Origin: Endomychus coccineus
Taxonomy: Eukaryota; Arthropoda; Insecta; Coleoptera; Endomychidae
Assembly: GCA_958510875.1 (NCBI GenBank)
Contig: OY294067.1
Span: forward strand, 201,269,982 to 201,333,981
DNA: 64,000 nucleotides
Reading direction: 5' to 3'
The notes under the pieces were generated by a model that worked only from the letters and a program-made list of their open reading frames with translations, was not told the origin of the DNA and searched no databases. Every line of letters starts with the position of its first letter. Position 1 is the stretch's first letter. A program made the translations under genes and the position numbers. Below are positions 1-10,537 of this stretch, piece by piece.

Positions 1-1440
1 CAAAAAGTAAAAGCAGAAAAGGGAGGACAAATTAATAAGAACGATAACGACACTAATAGGATTGATGACTTAGGAGTAGTCGAACTTATAAAACGTCCTA
101 CCGATTGTGTGTTACTAGAAGTGTTATCTGAGGAAGAATTTGATGAATTAAACAAGGAAAAATGTCTAGACAAAAATTTCAACAATTCGTTATATTATGG
201 TGAAGAAAGAAAATTGATTTACATAAAACTACAATTTCGATCGGCATTGTACCTAAGGGCATTGTTGAGAAGTGTAGAAAATTTGTGTTGAGATTTCAAT
301 ATTGCTGAAATATGCATCATGGAAAATTCCAAAAATAAGGAATTAATAAGAGCTCTGAATAAAGAAATAAAAGGAATAAAATCCGCCGGTATTGAAAAAG
401 GATTAAAAATGAATGTTATACCAGACGTATTAACAAATAATGAAAAAGAATGTAGAGAATTAATTCCAAATGATTTTCATACATTAAAAACAGGAGGACA
501 CGCAGGTATAAACCACATGTTCAATAACATAAAATCAAAATATACTTGGTCAGGTCTAAGGTCAGATATAGAGAAGTTTGTAAAACGCTTTGACGATTGT
601 CAGCGATATAAACACTCTAGACCTACCAAAGAACCATTAATAGTGACTACCACAGCATCAGCGTCTTTTAAGAAGGTGTTTCTTGATGTAGTAGGTCCGA
701 TAGGCAACGAAATCGGTGACGATCGATATATACTTAGTCTTCAATGTGAATTAAGTATATTTGTCGGAGCTTATCCAATACCTAATGAAAAAGCTAGCAC
801 AGTTGCAAAAGCATTCGTCACTAATTTTGTACTAAGGTATGGGATTTCCAGGGAAATAGCCCTCGACCAGGGTACAGAATTTTTGTCGGAAGTGTTCTAG
901 CAATCTTGTAATGTGTTAGGAATGAAACAGCTACATTCAACAGCTTACCATCATGGAACGATGAGAGCCCTCGAAAATTCTCATAAGCACCTAGGCGCGT
1001 ATTTAAGAATTCAAGTGGCAAAATTTAGAGATTCATGGACCGAATGGGTACCATTTTGGACTTTTGCATACAACAACACAGTTCATACGGGAACAAGGTA
1101 CAAACCGCACGACCTAGTGTTCGGGAAATCGTGTAATCTACCTTCCAACATAACGGAACAGGTAGAACCCGTGTACAACTTCGAGAATTATCCACTTTAG
1201 TTGAAGTATCGACTTCAACAAGCATGTAAAGAAGCATGTAAAGAAGGGATAATCTGATGGTATCGAAACTGGAACGTGTGCAAAAATCTAGGGAAAATTG
1301 TGATACAGTTAATTTTAAGATAGGTGATAAGGTATTAGTGAAAAGTGTTCCGAAAAATAAACTTGAACAATTATACAAGGGTCCTTTCGTGATTACGGAA
1401 GAAAGGAACCCCAATGTAGTGACTAAAACTATACTATGAT
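1..1440 (+). pseudogene. Ty3/Gypsy pol 3' part (integrase), decayed
   Basis: One reading frame is open from position 1 through 1,200 apart from stops at 289-291, 898-900 and 1,198-1,200. It encodes the linker and integrase of a Ty3/Gypsy polyprotein. An HHCC zinc-binding region (GGHAGINHMF to FDDCQRYKH) is followed by the DDE core: a D in FLDVVGPIG, a D in ALDQGTEF and an E in RALENSHK. Then comes WTFAYNNTVHTGTRYKPHDL. A 12-base in-frame tandem duplication (about 1,221-1,244) and a one-base shift near 1,244 move the frame. 1,257-1,439 then encodes the GPY/F-like C-terminal module (FKIGDKVLVK, LYKGPFVI). The element is cut by the window start and has no recognisable LTR on its right. It is a dead copy. 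Confidence 0.85.
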
Positions 1441-1575
1441 TGGATAAGGTGAATTTTGTTGTTGTTTGTAAAATAAGGTACGTCAATGAAAAAAATTTTT
1501 ATATATATATATGTAGAACTGGATTCTCTGGTATTGATCCGCGTTGTGTGGTTTCGGTCCTCAAAAGGACCAATT

Positions 1576-1617
1576 TCACGACGTTTCGGCAAAGTCGCAT
1601 TTGCCATCTTCAGGTGA
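1576..1617 (-). ncRNA. Hammerhead ribozyme (PLE3, minus copy)
   Basis: On the minus strand: stem I UCAC/GUGA, core CUGAAGA, one extra U, stem II GGCAAA/UUUGCC with a six-base loop, then GAAA, a self-complementary ACGU in place of stem III, and C as the nucleotide before the cleavage site. All invariant core positions are present. The stem III is too short to fold alone, which fits the minimal hammerheads known from PLE terminal repeats that act as dimers. Confidence 0.75.
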
Positions 1618-1662
1618 TTCGACCGTAGAGTCTGGAGAATCTAGGCGAACTCTACGGTCGAA

Positions 1663-1704
1663 TCACCTGAAGATGGCAAATGCGACTTTGCCGAAACGTC
1701 GTGA
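1663..1704 (+). ncRNA. Hammerhead ribozyme (PLE3, plus copy)
   Basis: Plus-strand twin of the ribozyme at 1,576-1,617, with the same core CUGAAGA, extra U, six-pair stem II, GAAA and palindromic ACGU. Predicted cleavage is after C1700. The two copies lie 45 bases apart in opposite orientation, so a read-through RNA would also form a long hairpin. Confidence 0.75.
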
Positions 1705-1796
1705 AATTGGTCCTTTTGATGACCGAAACCACACAACGCGGATCAATACCCGAGAATCCAGTTCTACACATTATGTCCGCGAGAACCTAAGAAGAA

Positions 1797-1942
<146 letters not shown>

Positions 1943-1997
1943 ATGTTTTCTTGGTATATTGGTTCGTATATATACTGATAATGAAATAAAAATTCTG

Positions 1998-2033
1998 TTT
2001 TGACGTTTCGACAACGTTTATTGCCTTTATCAA
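1998..2033 (-). ncRNA. Hammerhead-like motif of PLE1 pLTR, variant core
   Basis: On the minus strand the pLTR has the layout of a hammerhead: UUGAUAA where CUGANGA is expected, an extra A, stem II GGCAA/UUGUC, GAAA, palindromic ACGU and C. Positions 3 and 8 are changed together (C3 to U, G8 to A), which keeps them pairable. Stem I is only about two pairs. The motif recurs in every PLE1 pLTR (near 5,050, 8,102 and 12,935 minus; 16,786 plus; 39,955, 40,475 and 41,385). Activity is doubtful. Confidence 0.4.
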
Positions 2034-2447
2034 AATTGTTAATTGAAATTAGTGTTTCCATGTAATTTAGAAAAGAATAGATGATTTCGATTAATGAAAT
2101 GCGTCTGCAGCCGACTTGTGTTTTAAGATCCAATTAAAACTGCAGAAAACATTGGATCGGTTGTGTGTGAAAGAGTAATGTATGGCTAACTACAATTTGA
2201 AATAGATTGAATTTGATTAAATACAAGACATTCCAATATTGTACAATTATAAATATCTATGAATTATTGTATTTAGTTACTCTATGATGAGTATTTCTAT
2301 CATAACTATTCAAGTTTAAGATAATTCTATGGAATTTAACCTCAAAATTGTTATTCTATAGTGTCATAGTTAAATAATACTTCATCTTTTTTAGGTTGAA
2401 TTTTAAATAGACAATGGAAAGTGGCACTTCAAATTAATAAAATTTTG

Positions 2448-4874
2448 TTAAGTTTGAATTAGATTATTGTACAGTTTCGAAAGATTGGAATCTATTTTGT
2501 CATTTACACAATTGTTCTTTTTAATTTGAATAGATTCTAATATCAAACGTTTGTTGTCGTTTGTTTCAATATTTAAAATTTTTGTATTGTTGTAGTCGAA
2601 AGTATGGTTAGTGTCTTTCATATGTTTATTGAGCGCAGTTGATGAATTTTTGGTATATTTGTGGCCATTTAATCTTTTTTCGAGGTATTGTGAAGATTGG
2701 CCAATATATACCTTTTCGCAATCTTTGCAAGGGATGGAATAAACAGTATGGGTTATTTTTTTGAAAGGTACGCTGCTTTTTAATTTTGTAAAGAGACTTT
2801 TCTGATTTAAATAACTCTTATGACATATATGTAGGTCATAAGGTTTCACTATATTACAAATTTTCTCTGAAAGTCCACCGATATATGGTAGTGATATGTA
2901 ATGCCTATCATTAGTTTTCTCATTATTGGTATTGATTCCACCAAATGAGTTATAAAATTTATGAATTTTGTCTTTAGTTATCGAATTTACTAAATCAATG
3001 GGATAACCATTTCTTATTAAAGTTTCTTTTGTTTTTGTAATAGATATAGTTCTCAGTTCAGGAGAACTTAGTCGAATAGCTCTATCTATTAGATTTATAA
3101 TAACATTTTTCTTATATTTTTTAGGTATATTAGAATTGAAATTAGTATACCTTCCTGACCAAGTAGGTTTGGTATACCATTTTGTTAGAATGTTTTTATC
3201 ATTTGATTTTCTTACTAAAGTTAAATCTAAAAAATTTATTTCGTTATGATTTTCTAATTCAATCGTAAATTGTAACTTATGGTGAAAGGAATTGAAAGAA
3301 TTCAAAAATTCATTACATTTGTTTTCAGGGATTGCAGCAATACAATCATCAACATATCTTTTGAAGAAGGCTATATTATAATTTAGTTGAGATACTACTT
3401 TTTCTTCAAGGAATTCCATTACTATTTGGGCTATGATACTTGATATTGGAGAGCCCATTGCACAACCATCTAATTGTTTATAACAATCATCTTTATATTG
3501 TAAAAAATTAGCGGTGAATGTATATTCTATAGCTGTTAAGAACTCATTCATAGGTAAATTTGTATATAGTTTTATTTCATCCCATTTATTTTGAATTATT
3601 TGTTTAGCTAATTCTAAAGGGATATTTGTATATAAAGATGTGACATCTAGTGATACTAAGATATAGTTTTTAGGTATTGTAATTTTGTTAATGAATTCCT
3701 TGAAATCCCAAGAATCTTTGATGTAAAATTCACTTTTGTAAGCTATGTTTTTTAGTTTGTTGGATAAGTATTTAGCCATTTCATAAAAAGGTGATTGAAT
3801 GCTGCATACTACAGGTCGCATCGGTATATTAGGTTTATGAATTTTGGGTAAACCATATATTTTTGGAGGATGAGCATTATGTATCGTTAATTGTCTATGA
3901 ATGTATTTTGAAATATATTTCTTTTCAAACCATTTTTTTACTAAGTTATTATTTTTAGTTTGGTAAATATTAGTTGGGTTGTTATTTAGTTTCTTATATA
4001 CTTCAGGATCATTCAACATTGTAGACATTTTATCCTCATATTCATTTGTGTCCATGATAACAGTTTTATTACCTTTATCTGCTTTTAAGATAGTAATTTG
4101 TGGGTTAGATTTGATGAATTGTTTGGTTTCTTTGAAATTTTTGATTGATTTGTTATTTTTATTATTAAATTTATTATTTTTAACTGTTTGTTTGAAATTA
4201 GTTATTGTGTTTATACATTTTGATCTTATCTCATTTGCTATTTGAGTAGGTTTTTTAGCAATTTCAGTTTCAAGTGAAGAAATTATGTTATTGATAGGTA
4301 TTTGTCTTTCGTTATATAGAGTATTACTAAATTTCTCACCGAGAGCTAAAGTGTCTATTACATTTTTTGGAACATTTGTTTGAGATAAATTCATTAGCCA
4401 ATTATTATCAACTATGAGATCTCTTTTGTTATTGTTATTTAATTTATTTATTTTCTCAATATTTCTATGTTTAATTTTATTAAAGTTTTTTTCAAATTTT
4501 TGAGTTTCTAATTCTAAATACGTATTGTAGATTTGAGTAGGTAGGATATTTTTCATTGTAGATTTGGTTCTGCTTATGTTATTTTCAGTTTGTTTTACAT
4601 TTTTACAAGTGTCAGATATTAAGAGGTTTAATACTTTTAATTGAAACGTTTCTTTGAATTGAAGATAAGTATTATCTAAGTACTCACTATTGAAAATGAT
4701 GTGATTATCATTGATTTTTAAAAATTTTGGTATTATTCTTAAACTTTTTAGTCGTAATAAGTATATTTTCCTATTTTTTTGATTGGCGAAGGTATTCATC
4801 ATTTTTGAGAACGTTTTCAATAATTGGACGGTGTAGAATCCATAATCTTCTTCAATTTTCTTATAAAAAGCCAT
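2448..4874 (-). CDS. PLE1 reverse transcriptase / GIY-YIG endonuclease, copy A
   Basis: Intact 808-residue Penelope-like polyprotein that copies element RNA at a nicked chromosomal site. After a ~250-residue basic, Asn/Lys-rich N-terminal region come the RT blocks: YGLPKIHKPNIPMRPVV, SLDVTSLYTNIP (catalytic D410), GCAMGSPIS and KRYVDDC (D509, D510). The C-terminal GIY-YIG nuclease starts near residue 709 with HTVYSIPC, a CKDC zinc-ligand pair, VYIGQSSQYLEKRLNGHK and a late acidic residue in LILESIQ. I chose the start MAFYKK because it is the first ATG after the pLTR and is shared by all copies. Copy A differs from copy B at K/I in LSN(K)LKN, S/N in YK(S)EF and a few other sites. Confidence 0.95.
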   Translation of the reverse strand: MAFYKKIEEDYGFYTVQLLKTFSKMMNTFANQKNRKIYLLRLKSLRIIPKFLKINDNHIIFNSEYLDNTYLQFKETFQLKVLNLLISDTCKNVKQTENNISRTKSTMKNILPTQIYNTYLELETQKFEKNFNKIKHRNIEKINKLNNNNKRDLIVDNNWLMNLSQTNVPKNVIDTLALGEKFSNTLYNERQIPINNIISSLETEIAKKPTQIANEIRSKCINTITNFKQTVKNNKFNNKNNKSIKNFKETKQFIKSNPQITILKADKGNKTVIMDTNEYEDKMSTMLNDPEVYKKLNNNPTNIYQTKNNNLVKKWFEKKYISKYIHRQLTIHNAHPPKIYGLPKIHKPNIPMRPVVCSIQSPFYEMAKYLSNKLKNIAYKSEFYIKDSWDFKEFINKITIPKNYILVSLDVTSLYTNIPLELAKQIIQNKWDEIKLYTNLPMNEFLTAIEYTFTANFLQYKDDCYKQLDGCAMGSPISSIIAQIVMEFLEEKVVSQLNYNIAFFKRYVDDCIAAIPENKCNEFLNSFNSFHHKLQFTIELENHNEINFLDLTLVRKSNDKNILTKWYTKPTWSGRYTNFNSNIPKKYKKNVIINLIDRAIRLSSPELRTISITKTKETLIRNGYPIDLVNSITKDKIHKFYNSFGGINTNNEKTNDRHYISLPYIGGLSEKICNIVKPYDLHICHKSYLNQKSLFTKLKSSVPFKKITHTVYSIPCKDCEKVYIGQSSQYLEKRLNGHKYTKNSSTALNKHMKDTNHTFDYNNTKILNIETNDNKRLILESIQIKKNNCVNDKIDSNLSKLYNNLIQT

Positions 4875-5499
4875 GATTATTACGATGTATGTATATTGAT
4901 GTTGAGAGTAGTGTATTCTTGAAAAATAAAAAACCTATTTCTCCAGGCCAAATTATTCTTTTGTTGATATTCTTGAACCATTTGTAATATTTGTATGTTT
5001 TCTTGGTATATTGGTTCGTATATATACTGATAATGAAATAAAAATTCTGTTTTGACGTTTCGACAACGTTTATTGCCTTTATCAAAATTGTTAATTGAAA
5101 TTAGTGTTTCCATGTAATTTAGAAAAGAATAGATGATTTCGATTAATGAAATGCGTCTGCAGCCGACTTGTGTTTTAAGATCCAATTAAAACTGCAGAAA
5201 ACATTGGATCGGTTGTGTGTGAAAGAGTAATGTATGGCTAACTACAATTTGAAATAGATTGAATTTGATTAAATACAAGACATTCCAATATTGTACAATT
5301 ATAAATATCTATGAATTATTGTATTTAGTTACTCTATGATGAGTATTTCTATCATAACTATTCAAGTTTAAGATAATTCTATGGAATTTAACCTCAAAAT
5401 TGTTATTCTATAGTGTCATAGTTAAATAATACTTCATCTTTTTTAGGTTGAATTTTAAATAGACAATGGAAAGTGGCACTTCAAATTAATAAAATTTTG
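4875..5499 (-). repeat. PLE1 terminal repeat (pLTR) between copies A and B
   Basis: This 625 bp internal pLTR separates the stop of copy B from the start of copy A. It holds the variant hammerhead near 5,050-5,085. It includes TATTACAAATGG at the unit boundary near 4,990, the point where the outermost 3' end of the array stops. The same segment is repeated at 7,927-8,551 and 12,760-13,384. Confidence 0.85.
4880..5185 (-). CDS. Possible small upstream ORF in the PLE1 pLTR
   Basis: A 101-codon frame starting [11 protein letters not shown] runs through the pLTR and ends 6 bases before the 808-codon ORF. It is repeated intact at 7,932-8,237 and 12,765-13,070, and partly at 16,688 plus. The copies are almost identical, so its openness says little about selection. 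It overlaps the hammerhead region and has no motif I recognise. It may be a leader ORF or chance. Confidence 0.25.
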   Translation of the reverse strand: MDLKTQVGCRRISLIEIIYSFLNYMETLISINNFDKGNKRCRNVKTEFLFHYQYIYEPIYQENIQILQMVQEYQQKNNLAWRNRFFIFQEYTTLNINIHTS

Positions 5500-7926
5500 T
5501 TAAGTTTGAATTAGATTATTGTACAGTTTCGAAAGATTGGAATCTATTTTGTCATTTACACAATTGTTCTTTTTAATTTGAATAGATTCTAATATCAAAC
5601 GTTTGTTGTCGTTTGTTTCAATATTTAAAATGTTTGTATTGTTGTAGTCGAAAGTATGGTTAGTGTCTTTCATATGTTTATTGAGCGCAGTTGATGAATT
5701 TTTGGTATATTTGTGGCCATTTAATCTTTTCTCGAGGTATTGTGAAGATTGGCCAATATATACCCTTTCGCAATCTTTGCAAGGGATGGAATAAACAGTA
5801 TGGGTTATTTTTTTGAAAGGTACGCTGCTTTTTAATTTTGTAAAGAGACTTTTCTGATTTAAATAACTCTTATGACATATATGTAGGTCATAAGGTTTCA
5901 CTATATTACAAATTTTCTCTGAAAGTCCACCGATATATGGTAGTGATATGTAATGCCTATCATTAGTTTTCTCATTATTGGTATTGATTCCACCAAATGA
6001 GTTATAAAATTTATGAATTTTGTCTTTAGTTATCGAATTTACTAAATCAATGGGATAACCATTTCTTATTAAAGTTTCTTTTGTTTTTGTAATAGATATA
6101 GTTCTCAGTTCAGGAGAACTTAGTCGAATAGCTCTATCTATTAGATTTATAATAACATTTTTCCTATATTTTTTAGGTATATTAGAATTGAAATTAGTAT
6201 ACCTTCCTGACCAAGTAGGTTTGGTATACCATTTTGTTAGAATTTTGTTATCATTTGATTTTCTTACTAAAGTTAAATCTAAAAAATTTATTTCGTTATG
6301 ATTTTCTAATTCAATCGTAAATTGTAACTTATGGTGAAAGGAATTGAAAGAATTCAAAAATTCATTACATTTGTTTTCAGGGATTGCAGCAATACAATCA
6401 TCAACATATCTTTTGAAGAAGGCTATATTATAATTTAGTTGAGATACTACTTTTTCTTCAAGGAATTCCATTACTATTTGGGCTATGATACTTGATATTG
6501 GAGAGCCCATTGCACAACCATCTAATTGTTTATAACAATCATCTTTATATTGTAAAAAATTAGCGGTGAATGTATATTCTATAGCTGTTAAGAACTCATT
6601 CATAGGTAAATTTGTATATAGTTTTATTTCATCCCATTTATTTTGAATTATTTGTTTAGCTAATTCTAAAGGGATATTTGTATATAAAGATGTGACATCT
6701 AGTGATACTAAGATATAGTTTTTAGGTATTGTAATTTTGTTAATGAATTCCTTGAAATCCCAAGAATCTTTGATGTAAAATTCATTTTTGTAAGCTATGT
6801 TTTTTAGTATGTTGGATAAGTATTTAGCCATTTCATAAAAAGGTGATTGAATGCTGCATACTACAGGTCGCATCGGTATATTAGGTTTATGAATTTTGGG
6901 TAAACCATATATTTTTGGAGGATGAGCATTATGTATCGTTAATTGTCTATGAATGTATTTTGAAATATATTTCTTTTCAAACCATTTTTTTACTAAGTTA
7001 TTATTTTTAGTTTGGTAAATATTAGTTGGGTTGTTATTTAGTTTCTTATATACTTCAGGATCATTCAACATTGTAGACATTTTATCCTCATATTCATTTG
7101 TGTCCATGATAACAGTTTTATTACCTTTATCTGCTTTTAAGATAGTAATTTGTGGGTTAGATTTGATGAATTGTTTGGTTTCTTTGAAATTTTTGATTGA
7201 TTTGTTATTTTTATTATTAAATTTATTATTTTTAACTGTTTGTTTGAAATTAGTTATTGTGTTTATACATTTTGATCTTATCTCATTTGCTATTTGAGTA
7301 GGTTTTTTAGCAATTTCAGTTTCAAGTGAAGAAATTATGTTATTGATAGGTATTTGTCTTTCGTTATATAGAGTATTACTAAATTTCTCACCGAGAGCTA
7401 AAGTGTCTATTACATTTTTTGGAACATTTGTTTGAGATAAATTCATTAGCCAATTATTATCAACTATGAGATCTCTTTTGTTATTGTTATTTAATTTATT
7501 TATTTTCTCAATATTTCTATGTTTAATTTTATTAAAGTTTTTTTCAAATTTTTGAGTTTCTAATTCTAAATACGTATTGTAGATTTGAGTAGGTAGGATA
7601 TTTTTCATTGTAGATTTGGTTCTGCTTATGTTATTTTCAGTTTGTTTTACATTTTTACAAGTGTCAGATATTAAGAGGTTTAATACTTTTAATTGAAACG
7701 TTTCTTTGAATTGAAGATAAGTATTATCTAAGTACTCACTATTGAAAATGATGTGATTATCATTGATTTTTAAAAATTTTGGTATTATTCTTAAACTTTT
7801 TAGTCGTAATAAGTATATTTTCCTATTTTTTTGATTGGCGAAGGTATTCATCATTTTTGAGAACGTTTTCAATAATTGGACGGTGTAGAATCCATAATCT
7901 TCTTCAATTTTCTTATAAAAAGCCAT
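5500..7926 (-). CDS. PLE1 reverse transcriptase / GIY-YIG endonuclease, copy B
   Basis: Second intact 808-residue PLE1 protein, with the same domain order as copy A: N-terminal basic region, RT with D410 and YVDD at 507-510, then CxxC-type GIY-YIG nuclease from about 709. Differences from copy A are conservative and few (for example R for K in PKKYRKN and in DCERVYIG). Both copies keep every catalytic residue, so either could be a source of active protein. Confidence 0.95.
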   Translation of the reverse strand: MAFYKKIEEDYGFYTVQLLKTFSKMMNTFANQKNRKIYLLRLKSLRIIPKFLKINDNHIIFNSEYLDNTYLQFKETFQLKVLNLLISDTCKNVKQTENNISRTKSTMKNILPTQIYNTYLELETQKFEKNFNKIKHRNIEKINKLNNNNKRDLIVDNNWLMNLSQTNVPKNVIDTLALGEKFSNTLYNERQIPINNIISSLETEIAKKPTQIANEIRSKCINTITNFKQTVKNNKFNNKNNKSIKNFKETKQFIKSNPQITILKADKGNKTVIMDTNEYEDKMSTMLNDPEVYKKLNNNPTNIYQTKNNNLVKKWFEKKYISKYIHRQLTIHNAHPPKIYGLPKIHKPNIPMRPVVCSIQSPFYEMAKYLSNILKNIAYKNEFYIKDSWDFKEFINKITIPKNYILVSLDVTSLYTNIPLELAKQIIQNKWDEIKLYTNLPMNEFLTAIEYTFTANFLQYKDDCYKQLDGCAMGSPISSIIAQIVMEFLEEKVVSQLNYNIAFFKRYVDDCIAAIPENKCNEFLNSFNSFHHKLQFTIELENHNEINFLDLTLVRKSNDNKILTKWYTKPTWSGRYTNFNSNIPKKYRKNVIINLIDRAIRLSSPELRTISITKTKETLIRNGYPIDLVNSITKDKIHKFYNSFGGINTNNEKTNDRHYISLPYIGGLSEKICNIVKPYDLHICHKSYLNQKSLFTKLKSSVPFKKITHTVYSIPCKDCERVYIGQSSQYLEKRLNGHKYTKNSSTALNKHMKDTNHTFDYNNTNILNIETNDNKRLILESIQIKKNNCVNDKIDSNLSKLYNNLIQT

Positions 7927-8551
7927 GATTATTACGATGTATGTATATTGATGTTGAGAGTAGTGTATTCTTGAAAAATAAAAAACCTATTTCTCCAGGC
8001 CAAATTATTCTTTTGTTGATATTCTTGAACCATTTGTAATATTTGTATGTTTTCTTGGTATATTGGTTCGTATATATACTGATAATGAAATAAAAATTCT
8101 GTTTTGACGTTTCGACAACGTTTATTGCCTTTATCAAAATTGTTAATTGAAATTAGTGTTTCCATGTAATTTAGAAAAGAATAGATGATTTCGATTAATG
8201 AAATGCGTCTGCAGCCGACTTGTGTTTTAAGATCCAATTAAAACTGCAGAAAACATTGGATCGGTTGTGTGTGAAAGAGTAATGTATGGCTAACTACAAT
8301 TTGAAATAGATTGAATTTGATTAAATACAAGACATTCCAATATTGTACAATTATAAATATCTATGAATTATTGTATTTAGTTACTCTATGATGAGTATTT
8401 CTATCATAACTATTCAAGTTTAAGATAATTCTATGGAATTTAACCTCAAAATTGTTATTCTATAGTGTCATAGTTAAATAATACTTCATCTTTTTTAGGT
8501 TGAATTTTAAATAGACAATGGAAAGTGGCACTTCAAATTAATAAAATTTTG
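7927..8551 (-). repeat. PLE1 pLTR between copies B and C
   Basis: Third period of the array, matching 4,875-5,499 at an offset of 3,052. It is also the left part of the 1.55 kb stretch repeated at 12,731-14,285 (offset 4,833). Confidence 0.85.
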
Positions 8552-8984
8552 TTAAGTTTGAATTAGATTATTGTACAGTTTCGAAAGATTGGAATCTATT
8601 TTGTCATTTACACAATTGTTCTTTTTAATTTGAATAGATTCTAATATCAAACGTTTGTTGTCGTTTGTTTCAATATTTAAAATTTTTGTATTGTTGTAGT
8701 CGAAAGTATGGTTAGTGTCTTTCATATGTTTATTGAGCGCAGTTGATGAATTTTTGGTATATTTGTGGCCATTTAATCTTTTTTCGAGGTATTGTGAAGA
8801 TTGGCCAATATATACCTTTTCGCAATCTTTGCAAGGGATGGAATAAACAGTATGGGTTATTTTTTTGAAAGGTACGCTGCTTTTTAATTTTGTAAAGAGA
8901 CTTTTCTGATTTAAATAACTCTTATGACATATATGTAGGTCATAAGGTTTCACTATATTACAAATTTTCTCTGAAAGTCCACCA
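8552..8984 (-). pseudogene. PLE1 copy C, only the nuclease end
   Basis: The last ~145 codons of the PLE1 protein on the minus strand, containing the whole GIY-YIG region (HTVYSIPC, VYIGQSSQ). It stops at 8,984, where the sequence switches to PLE1 in the opposite orientation. The RT domain is absent, so this is a fragment. Confidence 0.85.
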
Positions 8985-9452
8985 AGAAAACATACAAATA
9001 TTACAAATGGTTCAAGAATATCAACAAAAGAATAATTTGGCCTGGAGAAATAGGTTTTTTATTTTTCAAGAATACACTACTCTCAACATCAATATACATA
9101 CATCGTAATAATCATGGCTTTTTATAAGAAAATTGAAGAAGATTATGGATTCTACACCGTCCAATTATTGAAAACGTTCTCAAAAATGATGAATACCTTC
9201 GCCAATCAAAAAAATAGGAAAATATACTTATTACGACTAAAAAGTTTAAGAATAATACCAAAAATTTTAAAAATCAATGATAATCACATCATTTTCAATA
9301 GTGAGTACTTAGATAATACTTATCTTCAATTCAAAGAAACGTTTCAATTAAAAGTATTAAACCTCTTAATATCTGACACTTGTAAAAATGTAAAACAAAC
9401 TGAAAATAACATAAGCAGAACCAAATCTACAATGAAAAATATCCTACCTACT
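8985..9452 (+). pseudogene. PLE1 5' part, inverted, truncated
   Basis: From 8,985 the same family runs on the plus strand: 129 bases of pLTR, then MAFYKK at 9,114 and about 112 codons of the N-terminal region. At 9,452 it breaks into BEL/Pao sequence, with ACTC at the join. A substitution gives IPKILK here against IPKFLK in full copies. Confidence 0.85.
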
Positions 9453-10249
9453 CTCATTTAGAGCTTGTTAGTGACCTAACGACTAATGGTTTTCTCAATG
9501 CTTTGAAGCGGTTCGTTTCTCGCAGAGGTATTCCTCGTCATATACATTCTGACAATGGAACTAATTTTGTTGGTGCAGACCGTTACTTGAAGGCATTTTT
9601 AGAGCTCACCAAGGATACTAAATTTCAAGGTTATTTATACGATTCTAAGATCAAGCGCCATTTTATTCCGCCGCGTACACCTCATTTCGGGGGGTTATGG
9701 GAAAGTGATGTACGTTCTAAGAAATTTCACATAAAACGTGATATTGATAATGTATCTTCAACGTTTGAAGAGTTTCATACTTTCCTAGCGCAGATAGAAT
9801 GTATTTTAAATTCCCGTCCCATTTACCCACTCACAGAAGATCCAAAAGAGACAGAACCGTTGACACCAGGTCATTTTCTGATCGACACATCTTTGAATGC
9901 TTTACCTGAAGCCGAAGTACAAGATGATACAAGAACTCATGTCTCCAGATACAAAACCTTATGTTTATTGATAAAAAAATTTTGGCAAAAATGGTCAAGA
10001 GTCTATCTTCATACACTACCACAAAGAACGAAGTGGCAATATTCCAACGTACCTGAACAATTAATAGGTTCATTAGTCGTATTGCATGAAGACAATCTAC
10101 CACCTATATCTTGGAAACTAGGTCGAATCATTAATATTCATCCTGAAACCGACGGCGCTGTACGTGTAGTATCAATCAAAACGAAGAATGGTGTTGTGAA
10201 GCGGCCAATAGTTGAATTTAGTGTACTTCCCACTGATGAAGAATGTTGA
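9452..10249 (+). pseudogene. BEL/Pao integrase, C-terminal half
   Basis: An open frame enters directly from the PLE break and runs to a stop at 10,249. It encodes the second half of a BEL/Pao integrase: SDNGTNFVGA (second catalytic D), PRTPHFGGLWES (E), then ECILNSRPIYPLTED and LTPGHFLI. The C-terminal module (QRTKWQYSNVPEQLIGSLVVL, PPISWKLGRI) is characteristic of BEL/Pao pol. The zinc-binding region and first catalytic D are missing, so it cannot work. A poly-purine tract and LTR start follow at about 10,351-10,363. Confidence 0.85.
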
Positions 10250-10362
10250 ACTTCAATTACTGCATTCACATACTTTTAAATTGTTATTTCTTTGTTCACA
10301 TAATTTCTTTTATATGTATTATTTCTTTTTATTGAAAGTGACTACTTTCAAGGTGGGGAGCA

Positions 10363-10537
10363 TGTTGCGGATTCGATAATTTTGATAGAGTTCGATGTTG
10401 GATATTCTATGACACATAATTATATTGAGAAAACAATAAAAATTACGTACAACGAGATCTTTTTGAATAATAAGATCTAAGACAATAAAGAAGATACAGT
10501 CCACTTAAATCAGCGACACAAGACTTTACAGTAATAT
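10363..10537 (+). repeat. BEL/Pao 3' LTR, left part
   Basis: The purine tract AAGGTGGGGAG (10,350-10,360) sits three bases before TGTTGCGGATTCG, the usual arrangement of a polypurine tract against a 3' LTR. The LTR is split by a hAT insertion at about 10,538. Its right part continues after 11,690, but its end cannot be fixed because the matching 5' LTR is absent. Confidence 0.6.

Larger units (their letters stand above)
1516..1796. repeat. PLE3 terminal repeat, inverted pair
   Basis: Two copies of the terminal repeat (pLTR) of a family I call PLE3 face away from each other here: minus at about 1,516-1,625 and plus at about 1,650-1,796. The pLTR carries GTAGAACTGGATTCTC at one end and a hammerhead core in the middle. 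Both outer ends abut TA-rich sequence. The same pLTR recurs at 20,961-21,148 and 41,653-41,955. No PLE3 protein-coding region is present in the window. Confidence 0.75.

Noticed and set aside
3979..4245. 88-codon hydrophobic plus-strand frame inside PLE1, repeated at 7,031 and reversed at 14,576
   Set aside because: It is the complement of the PLE1 N-terminal region. All copies are duplicated with the real ORF and add no evidence.
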